NCBI RefSeq assembly: GCF_030209375.1
Contig: NZ_JARVSC010000001.1
Span: 558,001-622,000 of the forward strand
DNA from: Plantibacter sp. ME-Dv--P-122b
Lineage (GTDB): Bacteria; Actinomycetota; Actinomycetes; Actinomycetales; Microbacteriaceae
Reading direction: 5' to 3'
DNA: 64,000 nt
Part shown: one piece after another, positions 1 to 7,679 of the stretch
Layout of the letters: the number at the start of each line of letters is the position of its first letter
Position numbering within the stretch: the stretch's first letter is position 1
Position numbers and translations under genes: made by a program
The notes under the pieces: generated by a model
Told to the model about the DNA's origin: nothing
The model's input: the letters and a program-made list of their open reading frames with translations, nothing else
Databases searched by the model: none

Positions 1-703
1 TGACGTCGATCCCGATTTCGCCGCCTTCCTGTCGATGCCGCAGTTCGCGACGGCGGCCGTCGACGCCTCCTGCTGGACCCTCGACCGGACGGCGATCCAG
101 TCCGTCTCGGTGATCGGTGCGCACGCCCTGGCGCTGCTGCGGACGCAGCGGGTCGACCACTCGGACGCGTCCGTCGCCGAGCACGGCGCGGCGGCGCGCG
201 ACGAGGACGCCGTCGAGATCCGCGCCTTCGACACCGCCGGCCTGGCGCAGCAACTCCTGCGCCCCCTCTCCGCGCTCCATGACGTCCCCGACTCACGGGG
301 CCGTTCCACGGACGTCGTCGTCCTCCCGCTCGCCGATGCCGAGGCGCTCGTCCTGGCGCTCCGCCAGGACCGACCGGACGTCGTCGGCGCGGTCGTCGAG
401 CAGCTCCACAGCCCGCGGGCCGCAGTGTTGCTCGGCGGCGTCGCCCAGCGGATCGACGGCGGCTTCCGGCTCGACGCGCTGTCCCGGACCGGTGAGCCCC
501 TGCGGCGGTGGACGGACACCTGGCTCCGCGGCGCGGACGGCTGGGTCGCCGTGTCGGTCGACGCGCCGGACCTCGATGCGACGGGCATGGACGCGTCCAC
601 CGTCGCCGAGGGGACCCGGGTCTCGCTTCGAGCCGTCCGTCGAGCGGACATCGTCGCTGAAGTGCTGGCGATCGCCGCGACCATCCAGGGAGCACGGTCG
701 TGA
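1..703 (+). CDS. Conserved hypothetical protein, 5' end cut by window (secretion-associated candidate)
   Basis: The frame is open from base 2 to the TGA at 701-703, so the true start lies outside the window. The visible 233 residues are soluble, without a signal peptide or membrane segment, and rich in Val/Ala/Asp. The ending has an alternating beta/alpha pattern: a Trp-rich stretch around the TDTWLRGADGWVAV motif, then a final helix. I recognise no family motif. The 4-base overlap (GTGA) with the hydrolase gene downstream implies translational coupling. Size and position beside a long hydrophobic esterase-like protein resemble type VII secretion-associated (EspG-like) proteins, but this is inference only. 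Confidence 0.6.
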   Translation, partial: DVDPDFAAFLSMPQFATAAVDASCWTLDRTAIQSVSVIGAHALALLRTQRVDHSDASVAEHGAAARDEDAVEIRAFDTAGLAQQLLRPLSALHDVPDSRGRSTDVVVLPLADAEALVLALRQDRPDVVGAVVEQLHSPRAAVLLGGVAQRIDGGFRLDALSRTGEPLRRWTDTWLRGADGWVAVSVDAPDLDATGMDASTVAEGTRVSLRAVRRADIVAEVLAIAATIQGARS

Positions 704-2349
704 GCGGGATCACGGTCTCCGGCGGAGCCGGGGGTGTCGGCGCGAAGCTCGACGACATGCGGCTGCAGGCCCAGCAACTCGCCACGTTGTCGACCGAGCT
801 GATCGGGCGTTCGGGTACGGCCGCTGCGAAGGCGGTCGACGGCGACCTGCTCGAATCCATGATCCTGTCGCCGGTGACCGGGGCGGCTGCGGAAGGCGCC
901 ATCGTCCTCGCCTCCGGTTCCCTCCTCCTCGTGGCGACCGAGACCGGCGTCTCCGCCGTCTTCCTCGAGGGCGCCGTCGTCGCCTACGAGACCGCCGACC
1001 AGCTGATCGCCGCGGCGACGGTCGCCCTCCACAACGGGGTCGCCTTCGTCATCGGCGTGCTCGCGGTGCCGGTCGGCCTCGTCGCAGCGGCGGGCGTGGC
1101 GGTGGTGGGCGGGGCGTGGATGCTCACCGTCGCCGGCGTCAACATCGTGGTCGAGGGCGTCGACTCGCTGGTCGAGGGTGCCGAGCAGACGCTGGACCAG
1201 ATCGGCGACAACCCCTGGCTGCTGCTGTCACCGGCCGGTGTCGCAGGACTCTTCACCGCCAACTCGATCGCCGCCTACTCGCCGCAGGAGGTCATCGACC
1301 GGACCGCCGCGACGTATGCGGATGCACTCGCGAGACTGCAGGAGCTCGCCCCGGTCGCGGCCCAGGCGGCCAACGAGTGGCTGGGCGACAACGCGTGGAT
1401 CGAGGACATCCTCACCGACGGTGCCCCAGGCCTGCTGGCCGGCCTCACCTTCCTCCCCGGGCTGTTGCCCGGCTTCAACGGACTCATGTCGGTCGTCACC
1501 GGGCAGGGCTGGCCGCCGCTCACCTATGAGCAGGCGATCGACGCCATCGCCACCGGTGGCGGCCGGTTCGGCCTCTTCGACGATGGGCAGGGCGGCCTCG
1601 CCATGGATCCCGACGACCCCTCACAACCGCTCGCCGTGCCTCGAGACCGAACCGTCACCGACCTCGGCGACCTCCTGCAGGGTTCGGCGGACATCGACAA
1701 GGGTGAGGACGAGCTCAGCAACATCCGCGTGATCCAGTCGGCCGGACCGCCGCCGAGCTGGATCGTGCAGATCCCGAGCACGCAGGTCTGGGATCCGCAC
1801 GGTGGCGCGATCTCGAACGACCTCACCTCGGACATCGCTGCCATGCAGGGTGAACAGGCGGCGCTCGGCCAGGCGGTGAAGGACGCGATGGCCGCCGCCG
1901 GCATCGCTCCGACGGATCCGGTGATGCTCGAGGGCTTCAGCCTCGGCGGGATCACGGCCGGGTCGCTGGCCTCGGACCCGGACTTCGGATACAACGTCAC
2001 GCACGTCGTCACGGCGGGTTCGCCGATCGCACGGTTCGACATCCCCGACGACGTGCAGGTCCTCTCGATGGAGTTCAACGAGGATCCGGTCGCCCGGCTC
2101 GACGGACAGGGGAACCCGGACTCGGCCAACTGGACGACGGTCCAGGGTGACGCCCCGAGACTGGGCGGCGTCAACCCGGAACAGCAGGACCCGGGGATCG
2201 CGGGTGCCCACAACGCGCAGCGGTACGAGATGATGGCCGACCAGACGTCGTCGTCGGGAGACCCGAGCGTCGACGCCTACCTGGACTCGGCGAGTGGCTT
2301 CTTCAGCGGTGATCAACAGGTGACCGACTACAGTCCTACGCGGAGATGA
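700..2349 (+). CDS. Large alpha/beta-hydrolase-like protein with hydrophobic N-terminal region
   Basis: GTG start overlaps the previous stop. The 549-residue protein begins with a helical, WXG100-like stretch (about residues 10-55, KLDDMRLQAQQLATLSTELI). Hydrophobic segments follow at roughly 60-160 (one very long, about 110-160). The C-terminal half carries the nucleophile elbow GFSLGG near residue 411, followed by VTAGSPIARF, as in serine esterases and PE-PPE/cutinase-like hydrolases. Candidate acid (NEDPVARLDG) and His (GAHNAQRY) residues lie in the expected order. Likely a secreted or membrane-associated lipase/esterase. The architecture suggests a type VII secretion substrate, which is inference. 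The substrate cannot be read from sequence. Confidence 0.75.
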   Translation: MSGITVSGGAGGVGAKLDDMRLQAQQLATLSTELIGRSGTAAAKAVDGDLLESMILSPVTGAAAEGAIVLASGSLLLVATETGVSAVFLEGAVVAYETADQLIAAATVALHNGVAFVIGVLAVPVGLVAAAGVAVVGGAWMLTVAGVNIVVEGVDSLVEGAEQTLDQIGDNPWLLLSPAGVAGLFTANSIAAYSPQEVIDRTAATYADALARLQELAPVAAQAANEWLGDNAWIEDILTDGAPGLLAGLTFLPGLLPGFNGLMSVVTGQGWPPLTYEQAIDAIATGGGRFGLFDDGQGGLAMDPDDPSQPLAVPRDRTVTDLGDLLQGSADIDKGEDELSNIRVIQSAGPPPSWIVQIPSTQVWDPHGGAISNDLTSDIAAMQGEQAALGQAVKDAMAAAGIAPTDPVMLEGFSLGGITAGSLASDPDFGYNVTHVVTAGSPIARFDIPDDVQVLSMEFNEDPVARLDGQGNPDSANWTTVQGDAPRLGGVNPEQQDPGIAGAHNAQRYEMMADQTSSSGDPSVDAYLDSASGFFSGDQQVTDYSPTRR

Positions 2350-2410
2350 TCGATCGCGGCCCGGGACCGGGCCGTCCGTCCACAGACCGTTCCCGACCGT
2401 GAGGCCTTCC

Positions 2411-2923
2411 ATGCGCATCAGCACCATCGTCCGATCCGGCGCCGTGTCGGTCGTCCTGTTGGGGCTCCTGACCGCCTGCGGGACCGGAGCGCCGGCGGCG
2501 CAACGCACCCCGGCTCGTAGCCCGGACCGGCCACTGGCGGCCGTCGAGGAAGCGGTCGCCGAGATCCCCGGTGCCGACTTCAGAGCCGCCCGCGCCTGGG
2601 ACGGCACGACCGCGTACGTCACCGCGACGCTCTCGGCGACCGACGCCTTCACCGGCGATCCCGGCGCCCTGGTCGACTACTCCCTGGCACAGCTCGCTTC
2701 CCAGGACGAGATCGACCGCGGACGCTTCGTGCGATTCGCCTTCGACGCGCCCGGACAGACCGTCGAGTCGACGATCGCCATCCTCGCCACGTTGGACATC
2801 GCGTCCGAGCAGTACGCCGGCGGCGATTCCGTGGAGCTCTCGAGCTCCGACCTCGACGCGCGGTACGGAAGCTGGCCCGGCGAGGTGCCGACCCTCCCCG
2901 CCGCGTTGGGCGGTGCGGGATGA
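2411..2923 (+). CDS. Small putative lipoprotein
   Basis: 170 residues. ATG 2411 is preferred over GTG 2399 because GAGG at 2401-2404 sits six bases before it. The N-terminus is a type II signal peptide: MRIS basic start, hydrophobic VVLLGLL, lipobox L-T-A-C with Cys23 as lipidation site. The mature part is a compact alpha/beta domain without motifs I recognise. It overlaps the PP2C gene by ATGA, so it belongs to the same operon as the phosphatase, FHA and kinase genes and may be the extracytoplasmic member of that signalling set (inference). Confidence 0.75.
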   Translation: MRISTIVRSGAVSVVLLGLLTACGTGAPAAQRTPARSPDRPLAAVEEAVAEIPGADFRAARAWDGTTAYVTATLSATDAFTGDPGALVDYSLAQLASQDEIDRGRFVRFAFDAPGQTVESTIAILATLDIASEQYAGGDSVELSSSDLDARYGSWPGEVPTLPAALGGAG

Positions 2924-3741
2924 CGACGATCGAGACCGCGCGGTCCACCCACACCCTGCGGAGCGAGGGCCGGACCGACACCGGACTGGTCCGACGCCTG
3001 AACGAGGACGCGTTCTATGCCGGCGCGCCCGCCTTCGTGGTCGCGGACGGCATGGGCGGGCACGAACGCGGCGAGGTCGCGAGCCGCGAGGTCGCGGCGG
3101 CGCTCGAACGCGGCATCCCGATCGGCATGCCGACGACGACCGAGGCGGTCGTGACCACGATCGTCGCCGCCAACGCGGTCATCCGCAGCATCCCCACGCC
3201 GAACGGGGTCATCGGCACGACCGTCGCGGGCCTCGCGCTCGTGGCGCTGTCGCCGCAGACCGACCTCCACTGGATGGTGTTCAACGTGGGGGACTCCCGG
3301 GTCTACACCTGGGCCGACGGCGCACTCCGCCGGATCACCGTCGACCACTCGGCCGTCCAGGAGCTCATCGACGCCGGCTCCATCACGGAGGCGGAGGCGC
3401 GCGAACACCCCGACCGCAACATCGTGACGAAGGCGATCGGCGTCGAGGCAGGCATCGACCCGGACGTCTGGCTCCTGCCCGTCGCCGGGCGGCAGCGGTT
3501 CCTGCTGTGTTCGGACGGGCTCACCGGCGAGCTGTCCGACGAGCGGATCGCCGAGGTCCTGTCGCAGGGCTTCGAGGGCGCCGCCGACCGCCTCGTGGAG
3601 CTCGCGCTCGCCGCCGGTGGACGGGACAACGTGACCGCGCTCGTCGTCGACGTCGTGTCGACCTCGCTGATGTCCAGCGGCCCCGGCTACGATGACGCGG
3701 GTGGTCTCGGGTATCTTGAAGAGACGATGCCGCGAGGCTAG
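2920..3741 (+). CDS. PP2C-family protein serine/threonine phosphatase
   Basis: 273 residues, soluble. PPM/PP2C motifs appear in order: NEDAFY near residue 27, VVADGMGGHERGE near 40 (metal-binding Asp and the DGMGGH signature), NVGDSRVYTW near 120, LCSDGLTGEL near 190, and GGRDNVTALVVDV near 230. This is the Stp/PstP group, which dephosphorylates Ser/Thr sites set by the neighbouring eukaryotic-type kinase using two Mn/Mg ions. Unlike mycobacterial PstP it has no C-terminal transmembrane and extracellular part. The start overlaps the lipoprotein stop. The FHA gene begins 10 bases after its stop. Confidence 0.93.
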   Translation: MTTIETARSTHTLRSEGRTDTGLVRRLNEDAFYAGAPAFVVADGMGGHERGEVASREVAAALERGIPIGMPTTTEAVVTTIVAANAVIRSIPTPNGVIGTTVAGLALVALSPQTDLHWMVFNVGDSRVYTWADGALRRITVDHSAVQELIDAGSITEAEAREHPDRNIVTKAIGVEAGIDPDVWLLPVAGRQRFLLCSDGLTGELSDERIAEVLSQGFEGAADRLVELALAAGGRDNVTALVVDVVSTSLMSSGPGYDDAGGLGYLEETMPRG

Positions 3742-3751
3742 AGGAGTGGCC

Positions 3752-5098
3752 GTGTACTCGTACGAAATGGAACCGGCCGAGGTCCGCCGTTGGCTCGCTG
3801 TGGCGGGTCCCGGAAGACTGGTGCTGGTCGACGCCCAGGGCGACGACACCGCAGCTGCCGCATTCGCCGCAGACCTCCCGGGCGACGCGTCGCTGTCGTT
3901 GATCGTCGACCGCCTCGCGGCCGGCGGCCTCTCGAACACGCCCGCGTTCGCCGCGGCCGTCTGGGACGAATCGGGTGCGACGGTCATCGTGCGCGGGCTC
4001 GCCGCCGCCGTCGTGACGAGCGCCGCCGGGACCGAGACGGTCCTGGGTGCCCGCGCGACCACCTGGGTCGAGGAACACCACGCGGATGCGGTGAGCGTCA
4101 CGCTCCGGAGCGACCAGCCGAACCCGTCCGGCGTGCGCCTCCCGCTCGGGTCGGGAGCCGTCTGGACGACCTCCATCACGGCGACCCTCGACGAGGATGC
4201 CACGGCTTCCCTCGCCGGTCCGGCCACCGACGAGCGCCGGTCGACCGAATCGTCCACCAGTGCGCCGACCGCGGCGGAACAGCTCGCGGCTCCGCCCGTG
4301 CCGGCCCCCGCCGAGCCCGCTGCATCCGCGGCGACCTCCGACGACGAGACGGACGACGAGGGGACCCCGGTTGCGCACGTCGAGCCCGTTCAGCCGCTCC
4401 ACGTCGTGCCGTCCGTCTCCGACACCCAGTTCTTCCACGACGAGGACGACCCGGACGAGACCCCGACGACCCCGGAGGAGCCCGTCGACGAGGGCTACGA
4501 CTTCCTGTTCGGCCAGACCGTGCTCCGTCCGGTCGGTGCGGCGGCGGTCGACGAGGCCGGCGACGCCGAACGCGCCGCGGCCGAGGCGTCGACGCACCAG
4601 CAGGCGGCCGCCACCGCCGTCGCAGCGCCGGAACCCGCAGCAGCCGGACCAGCGGACCTCGGCGACCACGACGGCCACACGATCCTCGCCGAGGATCTCG
4701 CCGCGTTGCGTGCGCGTCGCGCGGCCGAGACCCCGCCCGCTCGATCGACCACCCCGTCGGCCACGCCGCTCACCTACCTCGAGCTCCCCGGCGGTACTCG
4801 CCAATCGCTCGCCTCGCCCGTCGTGCTCGGCCGGGCGCCGAGCGTGTCGCAGGTCCCGGCGTCCGTCGTCCCGACGCTCGTCACGCTCACGGGTGACGAC
4901 ATCTCGCGGAGCCACGTGCGCGTCGCCGTCGAGGGCGGCACCGTCGTCGTCACCGACCTCCACTCGCGGAACGGCACGCAGGTCGTCCTGCCGGGTCAGG
5001 CGCCCCAGTCCCTCCGTCCGGGGGAGCCGACGCCGGTGATCGTCGGGACCGTCATCGACCTCGGCGGCGGCGTCGCGCTGCGCGTCCGAGAGGGCTGA
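3752..5098 (+). CDS. FHA-domain protein with long disordered linker
   Basis: 448 residues from GTG 3752, chosen because AGAGGAG at 3740-3746 lies five bases before it. An in-frame upstream extension would run through the PP2C gene. An N-terminal alpha/beta domain of about 150 residues is followed by an acidic Pro/Ala/Glu-rich linker (about 165-350). The C-terminal FHA domain carries VVLGRAPSV, DDISRSHVRV and DLHSRNGTQVV, which are the phosphothreonine-binding Gly-Arg, Ser-Arg-x-His and Asn-Gly signatures. It should read phosphorylation by the kinase encoded one base downstream. The N-terminal domain has no recognised family. Confidence 0.88.
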   Translation: MYSYEMEPAEVRRWLAVAGPGRLVLVDAQGDDTAAAAFAADLPGDASLSLIVDRLAAGGLSNTPAFAAAVWDESGATVIVRGLAAAVVTSAAGTETVLGARATTWVEEHHADAVSVTLRSDQPNPSGVRLPLGSGAVWTTSITATLDEDATASLAGPATDERRSTESSTSAPTAAEQLAAPPVPAPAEPAASAATSDDETDDEGTPVAHVEPVQPLHVVPSVSDTQFFHDEDDPDETPTTPEEPVDEGYDFLFGQTVLRPVGAAAVDEAGDAERAAAEASTHQQAAATAVAAPEPAAAGPADLGDHDGHTILAEDLAALRARRAAETPPARSTTPSATPLTYLELPGGTRQSLASPVVLGRAPSVSQVPASVVPTLVTLTGDDISRSHVRVAVEGGTVVVTDLHSRNGTQVVLPGQAPQSLRPGEPTPVIVGTVIDLGGGVALRVREG

Positions 5099-5099
5099 C

Positions 5100-6749
5100 G
5101 TGCGCCGTTCACCCTCGCAACCGCCGGCCATCCCCGGGCTGCGGTTCGAACGACAGCTCGGAGCCGGCGGGTTCTCCGACGTCTTCCTGTACGAGCAGCA
5201 GCTGCCGCGGCGCCAGGTCGCCGTCAAGGTCCTCCTCGCCGAGCACCTGAGCGAGCAGACCCGCGAGGCCTTCGTCGCCGAGGCGAACCTCATGGCGCAG
5301 CTCTCCGCGCACCCGTACATCGTCACGATCTACACGGCCGACGTCGCCCCGGACGGCCGCCCGTACCTCGCGATGGAGTACTGCGCGGGGCCGAGCCTCG
5401 CCGAACAGGCGAAGCTGCGGCGGTTCGCCGTCGCCGACGCACTGCGGACCGGCGTCCGCCTGGCCAGTGCGGTGGCGACCGCGCACGCCGCCGGCATCCT
5501 CCACCGCGACATCAAGCCGGCCAACGTGCTCACGAACGCGTACGGCTGGCCGGCGCTCACCGACTTCGGCATCTCGCAGGCCGTCGAACTCGAGGTGCCG
5601 TCGAGCGCCGGCCCCGGGCGACCGGGCGACGTCGGATCGACGGGGGCCTCGGGCACGCAGACGGTGGGGCTCTCCATCCCCTGGTCGCCGCCCGAGATGT
5701 TCGAGGACGAGCCGCATCCCGACGTCCGATCCGACGTCTTCTCCCTGGCCGCGACGGTCTACACGCTGCTCGCCGGACGCACACCGTTCGAGATCCCCGG
5801 GCAGTCCAACGGCGCAGCGGACCTCATCAGCCGGATCGAACGCGGCACCGTCACCCCGCTCGGGCGCGACGACGCACCGGCGTCCCTCGTCGCCACGCTG
5901 CAGAAGGGCCTCGCGAAGGACCGCGCCAACCGTTTCGAGAGCGCCGTCGACTTCGCACGCGCCCTGCAGCGGGTCGAGATGGAGCTGGCCTACGCGCCGA
6001 CGCCCATCGACATCCCGAACCTCGTGCAACCGCTGTCGCAGGCTCCCCGACCGGACACGTCCACCAGTGCGTCGGACGAGACGCGGGTCCGGCAGGTCCC
6101 GACGGTCGAAGCCCAGCCCCGACCCGGCATGCCGAGCGTGCAGCCGTCGATCGGAGACGAGACGGTCGTGCGCTCGGCCGGGCCGCTCGTCCAACCGATC
6201 CAGCCGTCTGCACCGATCACCGTCGGAGCCGCAGCAGTGCCCTCCGAGACGATCCGGCGCGACCGTCTCGAGACCGCGGAGCCCTCGCCCGATCCGGCGC
6301 AGGACTCCGCCGCCGACGACGCCCGACGTGCCAAGAGCCGCAGACTGACCCGCCTCCTCGTCGCGGGTGGCGTCGCGGTGCTCGCGATCGGTGGGATCGC
6401 GGCGGGGATCATCTGGCAGGGGGCCGCCGCCGACCCGAAGCCGACGGCCGCCGCGACCGGGGCGCCGATCCAACTGAGCGATGTCCCCTCGCCGAAGCCG
6501 TTCGGCGTGAACATCAGCGAGGACGGCAGCGTCGTCACGTTCATCTGGGACAACCCTGACCCGCAGGACGGCGACTCGTACATCTACCAGGTGACGAGCA
6601 GCGGCAAGGATTCGCCGAAGGTTCCGACCTCGACATATGCGGTCGACCTGAAGCCGAGCGCTCCGGGCGCGCAACTGTGCATCGAGGTGGTGATCGTCCG
6701 AGGCGGCGTCACCTCACCCGATCCACTTGAGATGTGCTCGCAGCAGTAG
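5100..6749 (+). CDS. Membrane-anchored eukaryotic-type Ser/Thr protein kinase
   Basis: 549 residues, GTG start. Kinase domain about 12-300: Gly-rich loop LGAGGFSDVF, ATP lysine in VAVKVL, catalytic loop HRDIKPANVL, DFG as TDFGIS, and a PPEMF in place of APE. A Pro/Ser-rich juxtamembrane region follows, then one transmembrane helix near 420-440. The extracellular domain of about 90 residues looks like fibronectin type III with two Cys near the end. It lacks the PASTA repeats of PknB-type kinases, so it probably senses a different extracellular cue (inference). Together with the PP2C and FHA genes upstream it makes a writer-eraser-reader set. Confidence 0.93.
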   Translation: MRRSPSQPPAIPGLRFERQLGAGGFSDVFLYEQQLPRRQVAVKVLLAEHLSEQTREAFVAEANLMAQLSAHPYIVTIYTADVAPDGRPYLAMEYCAGPSLAEQAKLRRFAVADALRTGVRLASAVATAHAAGILHRDIKPANVLTNAYGWPALTDFGISQAVELEVPSSAGPGRPGDVGSTGASGTQTVGLSIPWSPPEMFEDEPHPDVRSDVFSLAATVYTLLAGRTPFEIPGQSNGAADLISRIERGTVTPLGRDDAPASLVATLQKGLAKDRANRFESAVDFARALQRVEMELAYAPTPIDIPNLVQPLSQAPRPDTSTSASDETRVRQVPTVEAQPRPGMPSVQPSIGDETVVRSAGPLVQPIQPSAPITVGAAAVPSETIRRDRLETAEPSPDPAQDSAADDARRAKSRRLTRLLVAGGVAVLAIGGIAAGIIWQGAAADPKPTAAATGAPIQLSDVPSPKPFGVNISEDGSVVTFIWDNPDPQDGDSYIYQVTSSGKDSPKVPTSTYAVDLKPSAPGAQLCIEVVIVRGGVTSPDPLEMCSQQ

Positions 6750-6815
6750 CGGGAGCGACGCGTCGGACGGACGCATGGGGAGCGAAACGATGACCGACCA
6801 CAGGGGGACCACACG

Positions 6816-7577
6816 ATGACCATGGACGAGGCGACGGACACGGCGACGACGAAGGCGGCGGTGCGCGTCGAGTTCTGCGGCGAGGAGTACGCCGTGGACG
6901 CACGCAAGCCGTTCCTGATCGGGCGCGAGGGCGACCTCGTCGTCGACGAGAACCCCTTCCTGCACCGCACGTTCCTCAGCGTCACCTTCGATGCCGGGCT
7001 GTGGTGGCTCACGAACATCGGGAACACGCTCTCCGCGACGGTGACGGACACGACCGGCAATGTACAGGCCTGGCTCGCCCCGGGTGCACGCCTCCCGATC
7101 GTGTTCCCCGAACTCCAGGTGCTGTTCAGTGCCGGGACGACGACCTACGACTTCACGATCACCTCGGACCTCGAGTACTTCAGTCCGTCGCAGCTCTCGA
7201 CGACGACGGCCGGGACGACGACGGTCGGGCCGATCCACCTGACGAGCAGCCAGCGCCTCCTCATCGTCGCCCTGGCCGAGGACGTCCTGCGCCAGGCGTC
7301 GCCCGGTCGCGGCGAGATCCCGGCGTCCGCCGCCGCTGCCGCCCGCCTCGGTTGGAGCCAGACCACCTTCAACCGCAAGCTCGACAACGTCTGCGACAAG
7401 CTCGACAAGTTCGGTGTCCAGGGGCTCCGCGGCGGGCCGGGGAAGCTCGCGACCGGCCGTCGCGCACGGCTGGTCGAGTACGCGGTCTCGACCCGACTCG
7501 TGGACGCCAGCGACCTCCCACTCCTCGACCACGCCGATCAGGCGGACGTCGGCGGGGGACATCCGGCTCGCAGTTGA
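6816..7577 (+). CDS. Degenerate FHA-like protein with C-terminal helix-turn-helix
   Basis: 253 residues. AGGGGGA at 6802-6808 supports the ATG. The N-terminal 130 residues have the beta-rich FHA layout (PFLIGREGDLVV then a LTNIGNTL strand turn), but the SRxH phospho-binding motif is replaced by LHRTF, so phosphothreonine binding may be lost. The C-terminal part (about 140-230) is helical, with an AAARLGWSQTTFNRKLDNV segment that reads as a winged-helix/HTH recognition region. It could be a transcription factor linking the kinase to the giant surface protein gene that follows. That is inference from position. Confidence 0.7.
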   Translation: MTMDEATDTATTKAAVRVEFCGEEYAVDARKPFLIGREGDLVVDENPFLHRTFLSVTFDAGLWWLTNIGNTLSATVTDTTGNVQAWLAPGARLPIVFPELQVLFSAGTTTYDFTITSDLEYFSPSQLSTTTAGTTTVGPIHLTSSQRLLIVALAEDVLRQASPGRGEIPASAAAAARLGWSQTTFNRKLDNVCDKLDKFGVQGLRGGPGKLATGRRARLVEYAVSTRLVDASDLPLLDHADQADVGGGHPARS

Positions 7578-7590
7578 CCCTCGCAACCGT

Positions 7591-7618
7591 TTTCCATGAC
7601 TGACTTCTTTGTTAGAGT
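7591..7618 (+). promoter_or_regulatory. Possible promoter for the giant surface-protein gene
   Basis: TTTCCA (7591-7596) and TAGAGT (7613-7618) are separated by 16 bases, in a locally AT-richer stretch of the 102-base gap. The -35 match is poor, so this is tentative. Confidence 0.3.
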
Positions 7619-7679
7619 GACTCCGCGTTTGCAGCGTGGCGCATCGACCGATGCCTGACCGAACATCACCTGGGGGACC

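Noticed and set aside
117-1529. 470-codon plus-strand frame over the first two genes
   Set aside because: Arg/Pro/Ser-rich third-frame shadow of the hydrolase and its upstream partner.
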